This document shows, in pieces, positions 36,297-45,510 of a DNA stretch of 64,000 bases. The translations under genes and the position numbers were made by a program. Each line of letters starts with the position of its first letter. The first letter of the stretch is position 1. The notes under the pieces were generated by a model. The model searched no databases. It worked only from the letters and a program-made list of their open reading frames with translations, and had not been told where the DNA came from. The DNA comes from Aurantibacter crassamenti (lineage in GTDB: Bacteria > Bacteroidota > Bacteroidia > Flavobacteriales > Flavobacteriaceae), in assembly GCF_016811105.1 (NCBI RefSeq), contig NZ_JAFBGM010000001.1:823031-887030 (forward strand). Reading direction: 5' to 3'.

Positions 36297-37490
36297 TCAA
36301 TCTTTAAACAAAGGTGTTTGCGTTAAGTTAATCAAAGCTTCACCTTCTTCCTTTAAAATTCTTTTTGTTCTGAGGTAGCGATTTCTATTCCATTCATCAA
36401 AATTATCTGCTTCAGAATCCATACTACTTATTCGCACCATATTTGAAGCGTGAATAAACTCATTATTTCCTATCCACATACCTACATGAACTACCTTTTC
36501 TGAAGTAGAATCAGTAGCTTTTCTTCCAAAGAAAAGTAAATCGCCTTTTCTAAGGTTTTCAAAGTTTTGAACTGAATCTATGGCTTTTCCGGTATGAACT
36601 TGCTGTGAAGCATCTCTAGGGATAACCATTCCGTTTAAAAAATAAATAGTTTTAGTAAAGCCACTACAATCCATGCCTTTGGTTGAAGTGCCTCCCCATA
36701 AGTAAGGTACGCCCATTAACGTTTTTGATGTCGTAATTAAATCATCTTCATTAGGGTTCATCTTTTCGAGCCATAAATTATACTCCTCGGCTTGTGCTAT
36801 TTGAACATAGGCCCGTCTTCCATCTGGATATCGAACTTGATAGTGAGTTTTACCTTTTTCTAAAACTTCAAGAACATCACCAGCTACCAAATCAGATACA
36901 ATTCCATCTTCTAATGTCCTTATATAAGAGTTTCCATAGGTTTTGGTGAAAATTACTTTATCAGCTGCTTGCCATTTTTGGTATTGTTTTTCATCCATCA
37001 AAGTAATACCTCCATCATCTACCCATGATAAATATTTATCAGGTGTTTGAATATAGTACCAACCACCTTCCTTTTTTAAAATTTTTACGGGTGTACCTAA
37101 GGTTGCCTGTGTTGCTAATTCAGCCGAATGTTTAGGATTACTACGCAGGTTAGCAACTGAAATATTTATAATTGCATGTGTTTTTCCCTCTAAATTAGCA
37201 GCAGGTAGAATTTGAATACTATCAATAAAATCAGCATTTTTTAATTTTAATTCTTCCTTCAACAAAGCAACAGCATGCGGTAAATCACTTTCTCCTTTTA
37301 AAATAAATTGGTTATTATTTTTAATTACACTAATATCAAAAAGCGCAACTCTTTTATCTGGAGCTACTTCTGATTTTAATTTCAGAATTTCCTTTTGAAA
37401 TGGAATCTCTTCTTCATTTTTAGTACTAGTACAAGCTGTAAAAGCAAATACAAAAACTATTAGCCAGAAAAATTTAATAGATACGCTCAT
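36297..37490 (-). CDS. SH3-domain NlpC/P60 peptidoglycan hydrolase lipoprotein (C40)
   Basis: 397 residues with a lipobox FTAC (C20). Two bacterial SH3-like modules (about 105-160 and 180-232; GGWYYIQTPDKYLSWV, YPDGRRAYVQIAQAEEY) precede the NlpC/P60 domain, which has the triad C275 (GMDCSGFTK), H335 (VVHVGMWIG) and H347 (FIHASNM). The architecture matches gamma-D-glutamyl-diamino acid endopeptidases of Bacteroidota that cleave muropeptides in the periplasm. Convergent with Gfo/Idh/MocA and divergent from the DNA methyltransferase. Confidence 0.9.
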   Translation of the reverse strand: MSVSIKFFWLIVFVFAFTACTSTKNEEEIPFQKEILKLKSEVAPDKRVALFDISVIKNNNQFILKGESDLPHAVALLKEELKLKNADFIDSIQILPAANLEGKTHAIINISVANLRSNPKHSAELATQATLGTPVKILKKEGGWYYIQTPDKYLSWVDDGGITLMDEKQYQKWQAADKVIFTKTYGNSYIRTLEDGIVSDLVAGDVLEVLEKGKTHYQVRYPDGRRAYVQIAQAEEYNLWLEKMNPNEDDLITTSKTLMGVPYLWGGTSTKGMDCSGFTKTIYFLNGMVIPRDASQQVHTGKAIDSVQNFENLRKGDLLFFGRKATDSTSEKVVHVGMWIGNNEFIHASNMVRISSMDSEADNFDEWNRNRYLRTKRILKEEGEALINLTQTPLFKD

Positions 37491-37599
37491 GAATCAAAAT
37501 ATTAAGGTGTAAAAATACATAAAACAAAATTTCACAGTTTATACCATACTAATCTGCGGCCTATAAAATAATAGAAAGCAAAACTCCGTTCTATTTTCC

Positions 37600-37607
37600 T
37601 AATTTTG
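37600..37607 (+). promoter_or_regulatory. -7 element immediately upstream of the DNA methyltransferase gene
   Basis: TAATTTTG matches TAnnTTTG and ends 6 bases before the ATG at 37614, so the transcript would be almost leaderless. The -33 TTG is not evident. It also argues for ATG 37614 over the in-frame TTG at 37605, which lies inside this element. Confidence 0.4.
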
Positions 37608-37613
37608 CATATC

Positions 37614-38840
37614 ATGAAAAAACTAAAGGTCATAGAGCTTTTTGCGGGTGTTGGCGGTTTTCGTCTTGGCCTTGAAAGTACTAATGGCTATGAAATAGTT
37701 TGGAGTAATCAATGGGAGCCATCTACAAAAACCCAACATGCTTCAATTTTGTATGAGGCAAGATTTGGAAGCAAAAACCACAGTAATCGTAATATTTCCG
37801 AAGTTAAAACATCAGAAATACCTGACGCCGATGTGTTAGTAGGAGGATTTCCTTGTCAGGATTATTCAATTGCAACTACTTTGCAAAACTCAAAAGGTTT
37901 AATTGGCAAAAAAGGAGTATTGTGGTGGAGTATTCATCGAATATTATCGGAGAAAAAAAATCCACCTAAGTATCTTTTTTTAGAAAATGTTGATCGTTTA
38001 CTGAAATCACCTTCGCATCAAAGAGGTCGTGATTTTGCTATTATGCTCAAAAGTCTTGATGATTTAGGTTACGCAGTAGAGTGGCGTGTTATAAATGCTG
38101 CCGATTATGGAATGCCACAAAGACGAAGACGAATATTCTTTTTGGGTTATCATAAATCGACTCAGATTTACAAATCTTTAAAGAAGTCAAACAAAGCAGA
38201 ATGGATTTATAAATTAGGAACTATAGCTTCTGAATTTTCTGTAATAAATGACAATAAATCACCAAAAACCATTGAAATTAAGGATGATTTGGTCGAAATA
38301 TCTAATAATTTTAATAAAAACGGAACGTTTTCGATTTTTGAAAATTCAGGTGTTTTTATTAATGGGCAAGCATATACCTCTAAAACAACATCAAATTATA
38401 ATGGAAAATTTACTGTTTTAAGTGATGTGTTACAAGTTGATTCAGTGCCTGATGAATTCTATATTCCATTGGAAGATTATCCGAAATGGGAATATTTGAA
38501 AGGAGCAAAAAAGGAGATACGTACCGCTAAAAGTGGTTTTCAATATAGCTACAGCGAAGGTTCTATGATTTTTCCAGAATCACCAAACAAAGCATCTCGA
38601 ACAATAATTACTGGTGAAGGAGGCAGAAGTGCCTCACGATTTAAGCATGTGATAAAAACTTCAAAAGGTTTACGACGATTAACGCCTTTAGAACTTGAAC
38701 GATTAAACATGTTTCCTGACAACCACACAAAACTTGAGGGGTTTTCAGATACAAAGCGCGCATTTTTTATGGGTAACGCCTTGGTCGTTGGTGTTGTAGA
38801 AAAAATAGGTAAATCACTATATGACAAAATATGTTCTTAA
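37614..38840 (+). CDS. DNA (cytosine-5) methyltransferase, apparently solitary
   Basis: 408 residues from ATG 37614. C5-MTase motifs in order: I FAGVGGFRLGLE (10-21), IV GGFPCQDYSIA with catalytic C81, VI LFLENVD (ENV at 124-126), VIII QRRRRIFFLGY (169-179), a target-recognition region (about 190-330), IX around RRLTPLELERLNMFPDNH, and X GNALVVGVVEKIG. It methylates C5 of cytosine in a specific duplex; the target cannot be read from sequence. No restriction endonuclease gene adjoins it. Its last 10 bases overlap the FG-GAP lipoprotein gene. Confidence 0.92.
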   Translation: MKKLKVIELFAGVGGFRLGLESTNGYEIVWSNQWEPSTKTQHASILYEARFGSKNHSNRNISEVKTSEIPDADVLVGGFPCQDYSIATTLQNSKGLIGKKGVLWWSIHRILSEKKNPPKYLFLENVDRLLKSPSHQRGRDFAIMLKSLDDLGYAVEWRVINAADYGMPQRRRRIFFLGYHKSTQIYKSLKKSNKAEWIYKLGTIASEFSVINDNKSPKTIEIKDDLVEISNNFNKNGTFSIFENSGVFINGQAYTSKTTSNYNGKFTVLSDVLQVDSVPDEFYIPLEDYPKWEYLKGAKKEIRTAKSGFQYSYSEGSMIFPESPNKASRTIITGEGGRSASRFKHVIKTSKGLRRLTPLELERLNMFPDNHTKLEGFSDTKRAFFMGNALVVGVVEKIGKSLYDKICS

Positions 38841-40348
38841 TTAAAAGTTTAATCAAACAACTTTGTATTAGTATTATACTTCTACTAATCATTGGTTGTG
38901 GCAATAAAAAGAAAAGTGAATTACGTTGGAAAAAAGAGTTCTATCAAATTGGTTCTCAATCTTCACCTCGCACAGCTGATTTAAATAACGATGGTATTCT
39001 TGATATAGTAATAGGTGCGGCCAGAGGAGAAAATAAGCCTACAGATCAAGGAGTATTAGCTCTAAATGGGGAGAACGGAGAGCTGCTATGGCAGCAAGAT
39101 GCCAAGGATCAAGTTTTTGGCTCAGCAACATTTCATGATATTACTGACGACGGTGTTTCTGATATATTTATAACCGGAAGGTCATCTATATTTATGGCTT
39201 TAAATGGTAGTACTGGTGAAAAGCTTTGGGAATATGAATATCAATTTGAAAATGATTCAATATTAAAATATGCAAAATATAACTTCTACAATAGTGTTTT
39301 AATACCGGATCAAAATGAAAATGGGTATCCAGAACTATTGACTGTAAATGGTGGCAATGTATTAGCCGAACCATTGTCTGAAAAAGAACGTTTTCCAGGA
39401 GTTTTAATGATTCTAGATTCAAAAACAGGAGAAGTACTAACGGCAGATATAATGCCCGATGGAAAGGAATCATACATGTCTCCGATATACTTTAAACAAC
39501 CTAAAACAGGCGAAGAGTTTATAGTGTTTGGCAGTGGGGGAGAAACAATTTCTGGAAACCTATATCTAGCTAAACTCTCCGATTTTAAGAAAAAAAACCT
39601 TTCAAAGGCTAAAATAATTGCATCAGAAGAAGGACACGGTTTTATTGCTCCGCCATCCATAGCTGACATCAACAGTGATGGTTATTATGATATAGTCGCA
39701 ATAAGCCACGGTAGTACAGCCTTCGCAGTTAACAGTACCAATCAAAAGGTAATTTGGCAAATTAATGTACCAGATACAGAATCGAGTAATGGATTTGCCG
39801 TAGGCAATTTTACAGAAGATTCAATACCAGATTTTTTCACATTTGTAAGTCATGGAATTTGGCCAAACAATACAGGTTCTATGCAAATTATGATTGACGG
39901 GGCTACTGGTGAAATAGTCTATAAAAATTCATTGGGCTGTACTGGGTTTTCTTCACCTGTTGTTTATGATTTGAACAATGATACCATAGACGAGGTAATT
40001 ATTAGTATTAATGAATTTGATTGTGAAAGAGGCTATGCTGATAATAGCAATCTAACCATAGAAAACAAGTTAATTGCACTTGATTTTAAATCAAAAACAG
40101 CTAATAGAATTGATGGGGCAATGAGTTTCAAGAATATTTTTTCAACACCTTGGCTGGGCGATTTAGATAACGATGGATACTTAGATATTATTCATGTTCA
40201 AAATTATAGTTCTAATGGCGACCTATTGAGTTTTTTAGGCATGCAAATAAATAGTATTAGCACTTCTATCAATTTTGAAGAGGCTTCGCCATGGGGTTCC
40301 TATATGGGAACTGAAGGGGATGGTATTTACCTTAATGACAAGAATTAA
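38831..40348 (+). CDS. FG-GAP/PQQ-like propeller lipoprotein
   Basis: 505 residues with lipobox IIGC (C23). Repeated calcium-binding-like D-x-N-x-D-G motifs (TADLNNDGILDIVIGAARG, FHDITDDGVSDIFITG, IADINSDGYYDIVAIS, LGDLDNDGYLDIIHV) alternate with PQQ-propeller-like blades (LNGENGELLWQQ, LNGSTGEKLWEYE), giving a single beta-propeller of about seven or eight blades. No catalytic residues seen. It is probably an outer-membrane lipoprotein. Starting 10 bases inside the methyltransferase gene, it seems translationally coupled to it, which is odd for a surface protein. Confidence 0.85.
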   Translation: MFLIKSLIKQLCISIILLLIIGCGNKKKSELRWKKEFYQIGSQSSPRTADLNNDGILDIVIGAARGENKPTDQGVLALNGENGELLWQQDAKDQVFGSATFHDITDDGVSDIFITGRSSIFMALNGSTGEKLWEYEYQFENDSILKYAKYNFYNSVLIPDQNENGYPELLTVNGGNVLAEPLSEKERFPGVLMILDSKTGEVLTADIMPDGKESYMSPIYFKQPKTGEEFIVFGSGGETISGNLYLAKLSDFKKKNLSKAKIIASEEGHGFIAPPSIADINSDGYYDIVAISHGSTAFAVNSTNQKVIWQINVPDTESSNGFAVGNFTEDSIPDFFTFVSHGIWPNNTGSMQIMIDGATGEIVYKNSLGCTGFSSPVVYDLNNDTIDEVIISINEFDCERGYADNSNLTIENKLIALDFKSKTANRIDGAMSFKNIFSTPWLGDLDNDGYLDIIHVQNYSSNGDLLSFLGMQINSISTSINFEEASPWGSYMGTEGDGIYLNDKN

Positions 40349-40360
40349 ATTTTTTTACAA

Positions 40361-40391
40361 AAAAACGGGCATTTTCTAAATGCCCGTTTTA
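40361..40391. terminator. bidirectional terminator between FG-GAP gene and susD
   Basis: AACGGGCAT (40364-40372) and ATGCCCGTT (40380-40388) form a perfect 9-bp stem with a 7-nt loop, flanked by A-run and T-run so that it serves both converging transcripts. Confidence 0.85.
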
Positions 40392-40412
40392 CAGTTTAAA
40401 ATGATTTTATAT

Positions 40413-42011
40413 TTAATCTACATCCCACCAAACTTTGCCTACATGTGTATTTGGTGATGTGCCTCCAGATTGAAGATTCTCGTTGTTTGTAGCCACCTCT
40501 TTTGAAGGATAAACCAATCTTGTTGGTATTTGACCTCCAGTAATACTACCTGGATAATCAACAGGTATTAGATTTGGATAACCGGATTGTCTCCAATAAT
40601 TCCAAGCATCCCACCAATTTAACAATTCACTAATCCATACTTGCTCACCAATCATTTCTAAACCAGCTGTACCACTAGTATAAGGGTATTGAGCAAGGTA
40701 AGTATCCACGGCTGCGTCAGAAATTACAAAACTAGCATCATATGGTTCAAACATTTGCATTGCAGCTTTTACACCTGCGTTATAATGTTCTGCAGCAGTA
40801 CCAGCAACACTTCCAATGTTTCTTTCTTTTGCATCGGCTTGTAAAAACTCAACTTCGGAATAGTTCATCAATTTATATGGACTATCGGTTTTAAAGAACA
40901 AGCTATTTAACCTAGAGTATATGGCATTTGGGTCAGACCCTACGATACCAGTATAAACATCAAGTGTGCCAGAGTCTAATCCATTAGGCATTCCTTCTTG
41001 TGCTAAAGGATCAGTGTTCCCATTTGCACCATCAGTATATATCATTAAGCGAGGGTCATCGTCGGCAACACTAGCAGCATCAGCACCCATTAATACATCG
41101 ATTAAAGTTTTACTCATTACTCTAGATTGTCCGCCATCACCCCCTATAAAAGCTCTTGATAATCCGTTTTGATTTACCCATTGGCTTGGACCATCAGAAT
41201 GCGGTATCCATGGAATATCATCGTTACTCGAAAATACACCTACACCAGAAAGTGCAAGGTTTACTTTTTCTGCAGCTAAACCTGGGTTTACTTTTGAAAT
41301 GCGCATTGCCATTCTTAAAGTAATTGAATTAGCCCACTTTTTCCATTTCGTAATATCACCTTGATAAATCATATCAGCTGCTGCAAATCCATCATCTACG
41401 TTAGCAGTACTTATTGCTGCACCAGCTTCTAATAATTCTTGGAAAAGAGCAGTATAAATAGATTCTTGCGTATCATAAGTTGGAAAGAATATACCTTCGA
41501 TGCCTTGTCCGCCTTCAGAGTATGGAATGTTACCATAAAAATCAGTCAATCTTAAATAAACAAAAGCTCTTACAATTCTTGCGGCCTGTCTAGTGTTAAG
41601 GCGTCTGCCCTCTTCAAAACCACCCGGACCGGTTTGTTTTATAACTTCAGTTAAATTCTTTAACTGATCGCTATAACCGTAATCCCAAGGGGCGTCATCT
41701 GCTTCAACATTTACAAAATACTTATCACCTGCTTGGTTTAAACTATTGCCTAATGTTGCTAAATGTTGCATCCAATACCCTGCATAGCCAACATTCGTTC
41801 TCCAATTTAAATATCGATTACCCGATGCATTTCCATCAGCTAAACTTAATTCAGCATTTGAGAAAAGGAAATTCATATTTATCTCATTAACCGCTTGAGG
41901 ATTAATGTTAAGGTCATGTAATTCTTCGGTGTCGCAAGCAGTGAATGTCAAAATCGCGCCAACAAGAAGCCATATTATTTTTTTATATTTCATCTTTATT
42001 TTTTTTAACAT
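40413..42011 (-). CDS. SusD/RagB-family (SusD-like_2) glycan-binding outer membrane lipoprotein
   Basis: 532 residues from ATG 42011, or 526 from ATG 41993; the second gives the more usual signal peptide MKYKKIIWLLVG. The lipobox is FTAC (C26 of the longer form). INPQAVNEINMNFLFSNAELSLAD and YAGYWMQHLATLG are typical of the SusD-like_2 subgroup; TPR-like helices and a C-terminal WWDAWNYWRQSGYPNLIP follow. It forms the lid of the SusC transporter and binds oligosaccharides at the cell surface. It begins 2 bases after susC ends, so one operon. Confidence 0.92.
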   Translation of the reverse strand: MLKKIKMKYKKIIWLLVGAILTFTACDTEELHDLNINPQAVNEINMNFLFSNAELSLADGNASGNRYLNWRTNVGYAGYWMQHLATLGNSLNQAGDKYFVNVEADDAPWDYGYSDQLKNLTEVIKQTGPGGFEEGRRLNTRQAARIVRAFVYLRLTDFYGNIPYSEGGQGIEGIFFPTYDTQESIYTALFQELLEAGAAISTANVDDGFAAADMIYQGDITKWKKWANSITLRMAMRISKVNPGLAAEKVNLALSGVGVFSSNDDIPWIPHSDGPSQWVNQNGLSRAFIGGDGGQSRVMSKTLIDVLMGADAASVADDDPRLMIYTDGANGNTDPLAQEGMPNGLDSGTLDVYTGIVGSDPNAIYSRLNSLFFKTDSPYKLMNYSEVEFLQADAKERNIGSVAGTAAEHYNAGVKAAMQMFEPYDASFVISDAAVDTYLAQYPYTSGTAGLEMIGEQVWISELLNWWDAWNYWRQSGYPNLIPVDYPGSITGGQIPTRLVYPSKEVATNNENLQSGGTSPNTHVGKVWWDVD

Positions 42012-42013
42012 TT

Positions 42014-45000
42014 TTAAAATCCTATCTTAAAGTTAAACCCGTAACTACGTGAAGAGGGCATTGCAAAATATTCCAATCCTTGCGCTCCGGCATTCGAAGA
42101 ATATGCTGATTCTGGGTCAACATTTTCAATATTCTTATCGATAACCCAAAGGTTTCTACCCACTAGTGAAACACTTAAATTTTGAATAAATGTTTTTTCC
42201 AAAAACTTTCGAGGAAAAGAATACCCTAAGGTCAATTGTCTTAACTTAACAAAAGATGCGTCATAAATAAACATTTCGGTAATAGCGGTACTTTCGCCTC
42301 CGACTCTGTTCCAATATATTTGAGCTTCTTCTGGCGTTAAATCTCTATCAACAGGAACATAATTTGGAGCATCATCAGTACCAGAATTTGTAACACCGGT
42401 AATATGAAGAGGCGCCTCACCAGCACGGCCAATTAATGATTGTTGGTGATACCCTTGTTGTGTTAAACGGTTGTTTGTTCCAGAGAAAATCTCGCCTCCA
42501 GATCTAAAGTCAATTAAGAAATCAAGATTGAAACCTTTATAATTAAAAGTGTTATTTACACCACCTGTAAAATCAGGAACTCCATTACCTATTGGCACGT
42601 AATCTGCACTAGCCAGTGGTGTTCCATCGTCATTAAAAATTAGAGTTCCATCAGGCGTAGTTTGCTGTACTCTACCAGTAATAACACCGAAAGGTTGGCC
42701 AACAATATGCTTAATTCGAACATTTCTTGTTCGAGGTTCTTCTGCAACCAATTCTTCACTACCTTCTATTAAAGAGATAACTTTATTATTGTTTTTAGCA
42801 AAGTTTAAAGATACATCCCAAGTAAAATCACCTTTTATAGGCGTGGCTGTCAATAAGAATTCAATACCATCATTTTGCATTTCACCAACATTTACACTTG
42901 ACGAACCAAAACCAGAAGCGTTTGAAATGGTTGCGTTAAGAATATCATCTGTTGTTGTTTGCTTATAATAGGTGAAATCGAAACCTAAACGATTGTTAAA
43001 AAACCGTAAATCTATACCAGCTTCAATTTCAGTTGATAATGCCGGTTGTAATACAGGGTTCGGAATGTTCCCAGCTGTACCGCCCGCAGAAGAAAAAGCA
43101 GCTCGCGTATATCCTAAGTGGTCATCGCCACCCAGCGAATATGTTAAATTAGTATCGTACGGATTAAGATTAACAATACCTGATTGCGCCCAAGAAGCTC
43201 TAAACTTACCAAAGCTTAACCAAGATGGTTTCGTCCCAAAGGTGTCAGAAAATATCCAGCTACCACCTAATGATGGATAAAATATACTGTTGAATTCTGG
43301 ATTCAATACTGAAAACCAATCATTACGTGCCGTTGCTGTTAAGTATAATATACTATTGTAACTAAATTCCGCAGAACCATACATAGAATTTATACCACTT
43401 TCACTAAAGCCATATCCAAAGCTTTTTTGAGCCGAATTATTTATGGCATCAAAAAACTGAACGTTAAAGCCAGTACCATTTGCATCAATACGCTCATATT
43501 TGCGTTTCATTTGATTCGCACCAACAAAGGCATTCAGATTAAACTTTCCAAAATCTTTGTCAACACCCAACATCCAATCAATATTGACTTCGCGAACATT
43601 AGTAGAACCCTCACTTCTACTACCTCCAAGATTGTACCCAATACCTTCTGGTGTCAAAGTTGTATTTCTTCTTGTATAAAAGTCCATGCCTATTCTTCCT
43701 GAAGCATATAACCAATCTGTTAGTTCGTATCGTAAGGATCCTGAAGTAATTACACGATCTCTAATATCACTTCTTTCAGAAACATGCGTTGCAAAATATG
43801 GGTTTTGCCCCCAGTTATTTGCAGCGGGTAACAACTCTTGCCCAGGAAACTTAGGATCACCTCCTTGCCCATAAACGGCTAATAGTGCGTCACTTGTTCC
43901 GTCAGGAATCGACCCTAATTTATCAGGATTTCCTCGATAATAATTAACATCAACATTTGCAGGAATTCTCCAAATTGCTTGTATCGCATTATTTGGTGAA
44001 TCTGAAATCGAAGGTCTGTTTTTAGCATCCTCATGAGAATAAAGCACTTTAGCACTTAGAGTTAGCTTTTCTCCAAACTTAGCGTTTGTACTCATACTAA
44101 GATTTGTTTTATCAAAACCAGAATTCGGTATAACACTAGTACTTCTTAAGTCAGACACTGAAAAACGAAATGATTGATTTTCACCTCCACCACTCATTGA
44201 AACGCTATTGGTAAAAGAATGCCCAGTTTCAAAGAACTTTCTAAAATTATTACCAGTGTACGAATAAGGCCTTTCGACACCGTCAAATTGTATAACTTGA
44301 CTTCCATCAAGTGCAGGACCCCATCCAACATTTCCCCATTGAAACGCCTGTTGAGCAGTACCAGGTTTTGTTGATACTCCTGTTACGTATGCCCCAGATC
44401 CATATTTTGTCTGTTTTTCACTTTGATCATATAATGCATCAAAAACAACATTTGCAGAATAAGTAACTCCAATTCCTTTACGTTTAGTACCTCTTTTGGT
44501 GGTGATATTTACTACTCCATTACCACCTCTAGATCCATAAAGTGCAGAAGCATTTGCTCCTTTAAGAATACTCATTGACTCAATATCGTCAGGGTTAATA
44601 CTTGTAAGTCCATCACCTTCATCTGCACCACCCCACATACCGGCCTGGCCAAATCCTGAATTATCCATTGGCACCCCATCAACAACATATAGTGGTTGTC
44701 CTTGGCCGCCAATAGATTTGTTTCCACGAATTACAATTCGAGTTGATCCTGCAACCCCTGTAGAGGGTTTTGTTACGCTAACCCCAGCAACACGACCAAC
44801 AAGTGCGTTACCCAAGTTGTTTTCACGGGCTTCAGTAAGCTTATCACCGCCAACTTCTGTAACAGAGTATTGCAGCGCTTTCTTTTCTCTCTTTATACCA
44901 AGAGCAGTTACCACCACCTCATCTAATTGACTTACGTCTTCTTGCATTGTTAAGTTAATGGTGCTTTTAGCACCAACAGCAACGCTTTGTTCTAAATAGC

Positions 45001-45220
45001 CAATATAACTAAATGCCAAAACAGCATTTTCAGGGGCGTTGATACTGTAATTACCGTCAAAGTCAGAAACGACCCCAACGGTCGAGCCTTCAATAATCAC
45101 ATTTACTCCGGGCAACGGTAAACCATCCGAGTCAGTGATTTGTCCAGATACTGCATTCTGAGACCAAGCAAAGCTGGCACAGAACACCGCACATAATACT
45201 GTTAGTATTCGTGTTTTCAT
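42014..45220 (-). CDS. SusC/RagA-family TonB-linked outer membrane transporter
   Basis: 1068 residues with a signal peptide (MKTRILTVLCAVFCASFAWS). A CarboxypepD_reg-like domain covers about 22-100 (VSGQITDSDGLPLPGVNVII). The plug follows with DEVVVTALGIKREKKALQYS and the SusC-specific ESMSILKGANASALYGSRGG. The 22-strand barrel ends in the outer-membrane C-terminus YGFNFKIGF. It imports glycan fragments with the SusD partner using TonB energy. Divergent from the CRTAC1/FG-GAP-GH5 operon over 290 bp. No regulator of HTCS, ECF or AraC type adjoins it. Confidence 0.96.
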   Translation of the reverse strand: MKTRILTVLCAVFCASFAWSQNAVSGQITDSDGLPLPGVNVIIEGSTVGVVSDFDGNYSINAPENAVLAFSYIGYLEQSVAVGAKSTINLTMQEDVSQLDEVVVTALGIKREKKALQYSVTEVGGDKLTEARENNLGNALVGRVAGVSVTKPSTGVAGSTRIVIRGNKSIGGQGQPLYVVDGVPMDNSGFGQAGMWGGADEGDGLTSINPDDIESMSILKGANASALYGSRGGNGVVNITTKRGTKRKGIGVTYSANVVFDALYDQSEKQTKYGSGAYVTGVSTKPGTAQQAFQWGNVGWGPALDGSQVIQFDGVERPYSYTGNNFRKFFETGHSFTNSVSMSGGGENQSFRFSVSDLRSTSVIPNSGFDKTNLSMSTNAKFGEKLTLSAKVLYSHEDAKNRPSISDSPNNAIQAIWRIPANVDVNYYRGNPDKLGSIPDGTSDALLAVYGQGGDPKFPGQELLPAANNWGQNPYFATHVSERSDIRDRVITSGSLRYELTDWLYASGRIGMDFYTRRNTTLTPEGIGYNLGGSRSEGSTNVREVNIDWMLGVDKDFGKFNLNAFVGANQMKRKYERIDANGTGFNVQFFDAINNSAQKSFGYGFSESGINSMYGSAEFSYNSILYLTATARNDWFSVLNPEFNSIFYPSLGGSWIFSDTFGTKPSWLSFGKFRASWAQSGIVNLNPYDTNLTYSLGGDDHLGYTRAAFSSAGGTAGNIPNPVLQPALSTEIEAGIDLRFFNNRLGFDFTYYKQTTTDDILNATISNASGFGSSSVNVGEMQNDGIEFLLTATPIKGDFTWDVSLNFAKNNNKVISLIEGSEELVAEEPRTRNVRIKHIVGQPFGVITGRVQQTTPDGTLIFNDDGTPLASADYVPIGNGVPDFTGGVNNTFNYKGFNLDFLIDFRSGGEIFSGTNNRLTQQGYHQQSLIGRAGEAPLHITGVTNSGTDDAPNYVPVDRDLTPEEAQIYWNRVGGESTAITEMFIYDASFVKLRQLTLGYSFPRKFLEKTFIQNLSVSLVGRNLWVIDKNIENVDPESAYSSNAGAQGLEYFAMPSSRSYGFNFKIGF

Positions 45221-45404
45221 ATTTAATTAGGTTAGTTAATAATTGAGTTAATTCTATTGTTTTTGAGTTTTCAAAACCTTCATTTTATGCGATTTTGAGA
45301 TTTGAAGTTAAATATTTTATAAATATGAGCAAATAATTCTTAATAAAACTATAAAATTTTAAAGACTTCCTAATTTTGTGTTAATAGCCAAAATGGCAGT
45401 AACC

Positions 45405-45420
45405 CGTTGTTACTACAACG
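45405..45420. promoter_or_regulatory. operator-like palindrome in the susC/CRTAC1 divergent gap
   Basis: CGTTGT-TACT-ACAACG is a perfect 6-bp inverted repeat of 16 bp in the middle of the 290-bp divergent gap. Size and symmetry suit a dimeric regulator such as a LacI or GntR type. No regulator gene is nearby, so the binding protein is unknown; it could also be a small hairpin. Confidence 0.3.
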
Positions 45421-45459
45421 TTTTCGTGAAAATATTTTTAGAATATTAAAATTTGTTTC

Positions 45460-45492
45460 TTGTAATGAAAAAATCGAAAGTTTGTACATTTA
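45460..45492 (+). promoter_or_regulatory. candidate promoter of the CRTAC1-GH5 operon
   Basis: TTG at 45460-45462, a 22-bp spacer and TACATTTA at 45485-45492 fit the flavobacterial pattern with one mismatch, 18 bp before the ATG at 45511. A second, consensus -7 element TAATTTTG lies at 45371-45378 but lacks a -33 match. Confidence 0.4.
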
Positions 45493-45510
45493 GTGCAATA
45501 ATCACTATAA

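Noticed and set aside
40413..45220. SusD as an enzyme or a type A sorting-domain protein in the PUL
   Set aside because: It has lipobox and SusD-like_2 motifs only; no catalytic motif or sorting tail was found in either Sus protein.
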